Positions 56,694-64,000 of a stretch of 64,000 nt of DNA are shown one piece after another; position 1 is the first letter of the stretch; every line of letters starts with the position of its first letter. The stretch comes from Tetmemena sp. SeJ-2015 (taxonomy: Eukaryota; Ciliophora; Spirotrichea; Sporadotrichida; Oxytrichidae). The stretch is taken from NCBI GenBank assembly GCA_027382625.1, contig JAJKFJ010020715.1, positions 1-64,000 of the forward strand, in the 5' to 3' direction. The notes beneath the pieces are model-generated. The model was not told the origin of the DNA and ran no database searches. It was given only the letters and a program-made list of their open reading frames with translations. A program made the translations under genes and the position numbers.

Positions 56694-58119
56694 CATGGGT
56701 AGTCAAAACAATTCAAACTAATAGGCAAACACTAATTCGCTGCTCGGTTAAAGACCCCAACCTCCTTTGGACTTGAGTGCCTTGAGCATGATTAAGAAAA
56801 GATCAACCAACTAAAGAGGAGCACCTGGTTCGGGCTAACTTTATCAGCAACCTTCTCTCATCGGGCAAGATTCTATCTTCAATCATGATTCAGGAAATCA
56901 TCTCCAATAGATGTACTAGAGTATGCTCAGTAGTAATCCTTTTTGAATGGAAGAAGTATTATTTATGACTTATCCCGATCTGATGAAGGGCACTTCCAAT
57001 TTCCCAGGATTCTCAATGTTTCAACAGAGTTACCCAAAGCTAGAACCTCAGGACTCTATCTTTGCTCAGTCTGTAAAGAGAAACCCCAGCATTATGGGCA
57101 GTAGAGGTAGAGGAGAGCCCCATGAATATTCCTCACCTCTCTAACCATACTCCGCTAGTTCTGCTCTCTATAAGCCTAAGACTTAGAAGCTTGGAGCCGC
57201 TCCTTCCTCCTCTCACCTGAGCACTAATAACCTAGGACACACCTCTTCACTTCAGAGAAACTCCTCCATCTCAAATTACCTCGAGAGCGGCTCCGGAGGT
57301 ATCAAGGTATCTGCCTTTTAATCATGAAGGAACATCACTCTAATTTTAAGCCTAGGATTTGCAGAACTTATCTTTGACTTTGAATTCGCTGGACAAAGAA
57401 GGCGGCTTTGCTTACAAGATTGAAGATTATGTGAATGATGCTACCAGTCCAGTGCTTGATTTCAACAGATCCATCTCCACCTCTAACTTTTTGACTGGGG
57501 GTACTCTCCCCTTGGGCAAGTCAAACTCTTTCCTGGGGAATAACAGTGCCTTCACTCTGAAGAGAGACAACTCAAGTGCTTTCTAGGCTCCCAAGGCCAC
57601 TAACAGCAACGAGAAGCACAGTGACGCTTACAAGTTATTATATATAGTTAAGATAGGTTAAATATTGACTATATATATTAAGTTCAACGGAGTTAGTTCC
57701 AGCATTAGAGGATTCCCAGGATAGTCAGAACTCTCCAAAAGCTTCAACAACTAAAGAGTATACAAAAATCAGAATATGAGTATGTATTACAATAGATTTA
57801 AGTTAAAGAGGAATGAACTAGCAGATGATGAAACTAGAGCCCACTGGTAAGGCTCCCTCTAACACTCCTAGAAAGAGATGAAGATTGTAAGGTGGAGTTA
57901 GCAAATTGGATTAAAATTTTGACATTCTTGAAAAGAAATTACGAACACTCTACTCAAAGGAATTAAGGTATGGGCATTTATTGTTTCAACACATTGGAAG
58001 TAGGTATATAGATCATGCATGCACTCTTTTATTTAAATTCTCACTCAAATTCAAACTTTTCCTCTTCTTCACTCAAGATATTTATAAAGCAGATAATGCT
58101 AATCATCAGGGTAGTTGAT
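56694..58119 (+). CDS. Ser/Asn/Gln-rich low-complexity protein
   Basis: ATG 56694: SQNNSNQQANTNSLLGQRPQ, APGSGQLYQQPSLIGQDSIF, then, after a break near 56940-56970, SNFPGFSMFQQSYPKLEPQD, SVKRNPSIMGSRGRGEPHEY, SSSHLSTNNLGHTSSLQRNS, LTLNSLDKEGGFAYKIEDYV, TLPLGKSNSFLGNNSAFTLK, and near the end LEKKLRTLYSKELR. No domain recognised. Repeated Ser-Asn-x-Gly phrases suggest a disordered regulatory or scaffold protein. The last exon and stop (about 58119) are uncertain. Confidence 0.5.
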
Positions 58120-59234
58120 CAATATCTATTTACTCATCTCCATATTCATCTTCGTCTTCATTTGCATGGAGTCTCATGTCTCCAAACCCACTCAATATTC
58201 CATTATCATCATCCTCTTGTATCTCTAGCTGATATTGGCTGTCTATATTTACAAAATTAATTTCCCATTCAAATTTCAAACTCGTTCACCATTTCTGAGA
58301 GTAATTATTCAACAAGTTAATCCCATAGATTCAAATTCAACTTACCTCCAAACAGCTCTCCGTCTTCTTGCATTTAATTAAATTATTGACCAAATGATTT
58401 TGGCGAAGAGAGCGGCTAATTAAGGATTCTTGAGGAGTTGCTAAAGTTACTCAGGGCTCATCTCGTCCAAGTTATACTCCATCACTTCCTCCTCGTCCTC
58501 ATCACCTCCATCCTCATCAAAATCCTGTTTATGCTAGCTGGTTCTCTTCTAGTTGTGAGATTGCTGGTTGTTCACACCAGCAACTGGGTGTCTTGCGTTT
58601 GAGGGAATGTTAGCCAGATGAGTTTAAGAAATGCTCTAAGATTTGCTTTGTGGCTATGAATCCTCACCCACTTGCTCTCCAGACATTCCATCCTCAAAGT
58701 CTATCTAGAAGTTATAATCAATAAAAGCTCTTGTCATTGAAACTAACTTTGGCAAAAGAAGTTGCCAATATGGATAGGGCGTTTCTAGTTCTTGGAGTTC
58801 TGATGAGCTTGCTTTGAGTTATTGTTAGCTTGTTCTGTTTCCCTTTAGGCTTTCGGATTTGCCTTATGATTAAATGCACTTTTAAAAGATGTGAATGATT
58901 GTTAAGGTGCTTATCATCTTAGGCTTTATTTTATTCTTCTTCCTCATCGTCATCTTCTTCCACATAGTAGGAGTAGTCTTCTTGTTTATATCTCTGGTGG
59001 CTTTGTGGGTTACGCTGCTAGTGATTTTAAGAATACTCTCTGTCCTCTCTGCTGCTGGAGTGGATGCTCTTGCCCTTGCCTGAGTGCAGAGCAGCTCCAT
59101 CCTAGAACGAAGAGTGTATAGAGCCTGAGATGTGCTAAGACTAGTTAGTGAGTAGGTCCACTGCACCCCTCACTCGATACTCCCTGCTATGCTCATTTTC
59201 ATTTTCTCTCTATCTGCTGTTATTTCGATCCATC
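58106..59234 (-). CDS. Acidic Asn/Ser/His-rich protein, unidentified
   Basis: ATG 59234: RENENEHSREYRVRGAVDLL, SIHSSSREDREYSQNHQQRN, QRYKQEDYSYYVEEDDDEEE, then NNQQSHNQKRTSQHKQDFDE, EEEVMEYNLDEMSPEQLQQL, LKNPQLAALFAKI and an acidic C-terminus with DDDNGILSGFGDMRLHANED; TGA at 58106. The EMSPEQLQQLLKNPQLAALF piece is a compact amphipathic helix that could be a binding motif. No family recognised. Several breaks are present. Its stop nearly coincides with the end of the convergent gene. Confidence 0.5.
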
Positions 59235-59444
59235 TAAGCATAAAATGAATAATTACTATCATCATAGTATGTGTGTGATCCATCTTTATTTCTAAATTTA
59301 TGTGAGGAGTAGTTAGAAATTTGAAATTTATTATTACTTTCATCGCTCTGACAATAATTCATTTATTATTATCTCATTTGAGTAAGAAGAGTGCATTTGG
59401 AATATATAAATTAGAGATTCTAGAAGAGAGGCAAGGAATATAAA

Positions 59445-60145
59445 ATGGGTAATAGCTTGTTTGATACTGTTTTCTCATAATAACGAAATTCGCTTACAGA
59501 TAACGACCAAGGGTAAGATCACTCTCTAAATGCTCACTAACAATAAGATAGTCAACTACCAGACTAAGAAAGAGATTAGGAGCGAAGTGAGAGTTAAAGA
59601 GCAGAGGAACACAAGGAGACAGCAAGTGAAATATTGATTAGTCAGTCAGAAGGAGAAGTAAGCACTAATATGAGATGAAATTATACTCCTCCTCGATGAA
59701 TTGGGCTTAATCGTTGCTTTTAGAGTGAATTAGCCTAACTAGATAATTAATAAGAGCAGCAAGTACTAGAAGCACTGCAGCATTTAAGAGAGGAGGAAGA
59801 TGAGTGGCAAGATGATGATGAAGGAGAAGAAGGAGAGGATGAAATGAATAATGAAGATGAGGAATCTGAAGGGGAAGCATCTCAAGAGGAGGAGGCGAAG
59901 TAGGCTGATGGAGGTTAGGCTGAAGAGGAAGTGAAAGAAGAGAAGATGAAGCATGGATGTACACACTACAGAAGAGCATGTCAAAAGAAATGTCCAGAAT
60001 GCAAAGAATTTTTCACCTGCAGAATCTGCCATGACGATGAAAAGTATCTTAACTGCAGAGATGTAAAGAAAGTTCATCAAATCAACAGGCATGCTGTCCA
60101 AGAAGTAAAGTGCCTTGAATTCAAGCAATTTTTATATCTAGCATA
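59445..60145 (+). CDS. RCHY1/PIRH2-like protein, N-terminal part with CHY zinc finger only
   Basis: ATG 59445. An unstructured Gln/Asp-rich N-terminus, a clean phase-0 GTAAGC...TTTTAG intron (about 59658-59722), an acidic linker (EEEDEWQDDDEGEEGEDEMN), then a CHY-type zinc finger: HGCTHYRRACQKKCPECKEF, FTCRICHDDEK, VKKVHQINRHAVQEVKCLEF. This matches the start of RCHY1/PIRH2 ubiquitin ligases (GCxHYxRxCxxxxPCC..xFxCRxCHD...VxCxxC). The family continues with a second CHY/CTCHY zinc module, a RING finger and a zinc ribbon; none follows here. The frame departs from the consensus at the Cys after KCLE and ends at TGA soon after 60145, so this is probably one MDS whose partner MDSs lie elsewhere. 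Confidence 0.75.
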
Positions 60146-60268
60146 GATGTCACTATGTTTTAAAGCTTTAATACATTTAAGATCAGTGATAACTTTATGA
60201 ATTTGCAAAGATTCTTATGTGTTCAAATAACTGAGTTTACTTAATCAAAGATTAGGTTTCTTTCATCA

Positions 60269-63200
60269 TCTCCCATTTGGCAATCGAGTCATCTTATCTT
60301 AAGGCGGAGAGAACATCCTCTAATGAGGCTGATTGATGTTTTTCTTTTTGGTTTGCTGATTCGTAGTTGAAGTAGGTGGCATGTTGTTAGTATTGATTTA
60401 TAAGTTTTTGATTGCATTTGGCTATAAATTCTGCAAAGTTAAATTTGCTGCTCCTTAGCTTATTAGGATGCTACTTAGAATTGCTGGATTTAAGCTAGCA
60501 AGGCCCTCTATGCCATTTGAGGCCAAAGGCTATTTATGGCTATTGTAAATTTGATTGGCATTAATTTAGTTAGCAACTGCGTTTCTGCTTGGTTATGACT
60601 AATAAACTCCAGAGAGACGCTTGCCATTTTATAAAGTGCCATTCTAATCGGATTAATGCATAGCTTGGCTAAAGTTTTTGCTTTAATTATCTTGCTGCTG
60701 ATTAGAGGAAATATGAGGTGACTTTAATACATAATTATGATTAGCAATCTATGCAGAGGAATCTTAAAGCAGCTTATTTATATTGACTGAGGCAGATTGA
60801 TTAGCCTATGTCAAAATAGCAGTTCCTGGGTTGATTTTGATGCCCTTCGCAGATAAGTAGTTTAAAGGAGTTACACTTTGAGTGTTCAACCCCATGGGAC
60901 TCTGCAAGATTGAACTCATCAAATTTTAATGAATGTTGCTCTCTGAAGAGAGCTTAAGTCTGCTTCTATTTTGTTCATTATATTTACTTTATCCCTTTAG
61001 TGACTCTCTTTTTTCCTTGTCAGAGTCTGCTGCTGAATTAAAGTTCAAGTTAAAAGCCTTGATTTGCTCTTGATTAAGTTGGTGAGAGTTTTGCAATTGT
61101 TGAAGGGCCAGTTAATTCTATTAGATCTATTGGATATAGAGCTAGCTAGGTGAGAGGATACTGTTATTCTAATAAGATTATCGGTGAATTAAAGTTACAA
61201 GTAATTTTATTAAAGACTAATTTAAAGGTGCATATTTGCTTTGACAGCGTCAGGGCTGAGAACTCTACTATCAAAAGATTGCAAATAGCCTTATTGAATC
61301 GGAACAAGATTTATGTTCTGGCTGAGAAAATTAGTTGTGGTAGTAGTGCTTGTTTGAGTCTTATTCCTTGTGTGAGCTACTGTAGGCTTTGTGGTCAAAG
61401 ATTTTTAGTGGCTCATTATATCATCCCCACCACTCATCATCCTCAATCAATTGTCCTTTAACTTAAGATAAAAGTTAGAGTCATCATATGACTACCTACA
61501 AAGCTGTTGAACTGGCTATTTACTTAGGTTGCCGCAAAGTTCAGTTGAGGAGCATGAGAAAGAGGCTTTGATATGTCTTATTGATTTCGAGACTATGACT
61601 CAATATTCATAGCTTGCTAAATTATAAGCCTAGCATCTTCTTTATTCACAGCCATGGATTGATATACAGTCTAAGATGGAGCTCTTTTGCTTTTATGTTT
61701 CGTATCAGGCTCATTCATACTTTATAGTAACGACTGTTAATTAGTCCTTGAGGACTTTCTCTATTAGGATTTGATCTTGGTAGTTTGATTTGTGATGATA
61801 GGCTATTTCTATGCGTTTGGGCTTGTAAGAAAAGATGAGAGCCCCACAGGAGTGCCTTTTGAATTCTTAGAACTTAGAAGCTATGGCGCAACTACGAATT
61901 AGGAGGGATGAATACTCCCGACGAGACTCTAAAGAGCTGCGATACCCTGTCCATGATTTAACAAAGATTGCTTCAGGATCTCATTGTCTTTAGATTTAGT
62001 ACTTCGAGGTTAGGTCTGATTGCTCTTTTTCAAAGTTTAAGGGTAAAAGTTTAAGAGTGTGTCTTTTTTAGCCTCAGCTGCTCTCATACCCAGAGCCAGA
62101 CTGTGATGATTGTTGTTAGCGGTGGTAGTGGTTCCACCAATTGTGTATCTTGAAGATTTGCGCCTTTTCTAATTATTCGATTAAGAAGTGCTTTAGCTCT
62201 TCGCTTGGCTCTTAGAAGCCTCCTTGCCTGGTTACTGATGAAATTCATTCCTCTTATCAGAGGTTGGCATAGATTGCTGCTGCTTCAGTTACGGAATCGC
62301 TTGCATGAACATTATCTTGTTGGGACTCACTAAATTTTAAGGGTTTTGAGACATACTCTCGAACATGAGTTGCTGGTTTTAATTCTACCTGTAATCGTAG
62401 GTCTAGTTTTTAACTACCTTCTAGTTCTTTAAAGGGTTTAAGTTTCGAGAAACAGCTCCCTCAGACTCTCAATATTAGAGTGAAAAATAAATAACAATAA
62501 TGATGCTAACTCTACTTAATCAGATTCTTCCTGTGATTTGAAAACCACCTATGAATCTGAGTTTATCATTTTCTCTAAGTTCTTGTTTGAGCTCTCTATC
62601 TTTTTTAAACTCTAAGCATTATTTTGTGAATTCCCCAGAAAATTAGATATTCTTTACGATTCAATCATTTATCAAATAATAAGATAAGCATAAAAGCAAA
62701 AATCATTTACTCTCTAGCTTGGTTGTACTTCTAGCCATTGATTTGCTCTGTTCCTTGTCTTGAAAGCTAAGATTCAGAGAGGGATCCATGATCCATTTAT
62801 TTTTAAGGAGAGGAGTTGAAAGGCTTTTTAATTTCTTATTTATTGAGTGCTTGAGTAGAATAGGTCGATGCATATTAATTCTTCAGAGGCGATGAGATTT
62901 TACTTTGTTGCTTCAACTCTAAATTATTTGACTTAGGATACTGCTTTTAAGAATCCTCTATTTATACTTAAAATGGATTAAAACTATGCATATTTTTAAT
63001 TTTGATGAAGTTGGTAAGGTCTTCACTCAGGGGCTCTTCTCTCCGTTGTTTGGGTTTTTCAGTCTATATAAATTACTCACCAATTTCATCTTAAGGGTTC
63101 TTATTACTCTGAAATGGAAATCTGAATTCTTGATTCACTTTTGACTTCGCAAATCTTTCTTCGATCTCCTATTTGAATTCTACAATATGCAAAAATGAAA

Positions 63201-64000
63201 TTCAACTATTGATATTATTTTTAGCTTACAAGCTCCTACTCTATTCGTTCGTTTATATACCTTGGTCGCCTAAGAGGTCCACAGGCAAATGCAACATAAT
63301 TGCCATTGGCTGCTCTCCTCTCCATCGAAAGTGCTTCTCTATGAGCCACTGAGTAGTAGTTGGTGAGATGGCCGATTTATGATTCTCTCTAATTTGCTCT
63401 GGCTTTGGAAGTTCGCAATTCTTCATAGCTTTTCAAACTCACTTGGGCTGGCTTTGTGCCATTTTATTAAGTGATTTCAGAGAGTTTCAAGATAGGAGAC
63501 TGAGGGAGCTTATTGCTATTCTGGAGTTGAGTCTAGTTGGCTGTACCTTAGCTGATGCGCTGTTTATTTGCAGGAGACTAGGTGGCAGAATATTGAATTT
63601 GGTCACTACATAAACAAATAATATCAGATATTATTTAAAGTATTATTGGTGTCTGTAAGGAGAGCGTTCAACCGACTAATTAGTAAAATTCTTATTTTGA
63701 TGAGATAAATGTTGGGTGTTAAAACTTTGGCCTGCGCTGCTTTGTCCACCAATTTATTTGAAATTATGAATCACCCTACTACCACAATTTCCATGGCTTT
63801 GTTGGGAAGGGGAGGAGTAAATTTATGAAGAGATGTTTGCAAGAGTTTAAAAATATTTTCCCATTAAAATGACATTTAACAACTTTTTATTAGAGTGTTG
63901 TTCTTGCTTTAGTTTTTAATAAGTTCAGTAGCTCCACCGATCTGATTTCTTGCCATCGTAACAGACTACGAAACAATATTGGAGCTGCTGAGGGTTTTGC
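60269..64000 (-). CDS. Q/N/S-rich gene, partial toward the right edge
   Basis: The minus strand is coding-textured from about 63.46 kb to TGA near 60269: ENHKSAISPTTTQWLIEKHF, RWRGEQPMAIMLHLPVDLLG, RFAKSKVNQEFRFPFQSNKN, KSLTTKPTVAHTRNKTQTST, INLVPIQQGYLQSFDSRVLS, and a C-terminus PPTSTTNQQTKKKNINQPHQ. The WLIEKHFRWRGEQPM block near 63.3 kb looks ordered; the rest is low complexity. An ATG at about 63463 (MAQSQPK) is a possible start, but minus-strand frames continue to the window edge. Many breaks remain unresolved and no family is recognised. Confidence 0.45.

Noticed and set aside
61150..61461. A 103-codon plus-strand open frame
   Set aside because: The minus strand of the same interval is the coding-textured Q/T-rich gene; the plus frame is its shadow and has no family similarity.
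1..64000. TBE-type transposons, CRISPR arrays, tRNA or rRNA genes
   Set aside because: I looked for transposase motifs, terminal C4A4-like repeats, regular spaced repeats and tRNA-like cloverleafs and saw none I could support; a covariance or profile search would be decisive.

Overview
The window is best read as germline (micronuclear) DNA of a hypotrich or other spirotrich ciliate of the Oxytricha/Stylonychia/Tetmemena type. Three things in the sequence point there. (1) TAA and TAG are read as glutamine and only TGA stops: conserved Gln positions of known families are TAG or TAA, for example the second Q of GLEGQQAAR in the P4-ATPase. (2) Coding regions are broken by short AT-rich segments flanked by short direct repeats (pointers). 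Removing the segment plus one repeat copy restores frame and family similarity, so these are IESs between MDSs; ordinary GT-AG introns of about 30-100 bp occur as well. (3) At least two genes are scrambled. The genus is an inference.

Layout. 1-660 is low-fidelity AT-rich sequence, and 661-3150 holds no gene I can support. 3.2-4.1 kb has unassigned open segments. 4.24-6.63 kb is a SAMHD1-like HD phosphohydrolase whose first MDS lies inverted near its far end (5936-6115). 6.7-9.7 kb holds unassigned open frames on both strands. Then come a UBL3-like ubiquitin-fold protein (about 9.96-10.56) and a coiled-coil protein (10.76-12.11). A P4-type flippase gene is split: its N-terminal two thirds is inverted at 12.25-15.39 kb, the rest is on the plus strand at 21.74-25.05 kb, and an odd-even interleaved cluster of eight MDSs sits at 22.2-22.9 kb. 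Four complete genes lie between the halves: SYS1 (minus), mitochondrial uL29m (plus), an unidentified probable membrane protein (plus) and an ITFG1/TIP-type FG-GAP protein (minus).

From 25.2 kb the order is: an MT-A70 methyltransferase-like protein with NPKW in place of DPPW (+), a MATCAP/KIAA0895-like metallopeptidase (-), a Q/N-rich protein (-), a small acidic-tailed protein (+), UBC12 (+), a long Ser/Thr kinase gene (+, 34.4-41 kb, with a 738-bp IES and a corrupted stretch), an FLVCR-like MFS transporter (-), a coiled-coil protein (-), PWP1 (+), an unidentified protein (+), a large low-complexity protein (-, 50-55.1 kb), a conserved-looking helical protein (+), two low-complexity proteins (+ and -), the CHY-zinc-finger N-terminus of an RCHY1-like gene (+) and a Q-rich gene reaching toward the right edge (-).

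These are mostly independent housekeeping or ciliary genes, not a pathway. What unites them is the germline architecture. The main discovery is the exact, pointer-level solution of two scrambled genes: the flippase (inversion plus an eight-MDS odd-even block, with four other genes nested between its halves) and the HD phosphohydrolase (inverted first MDS). Scrambled-junction pointers here are 6-12 bp, while most ordinary IES pointers are 3-7 bp.
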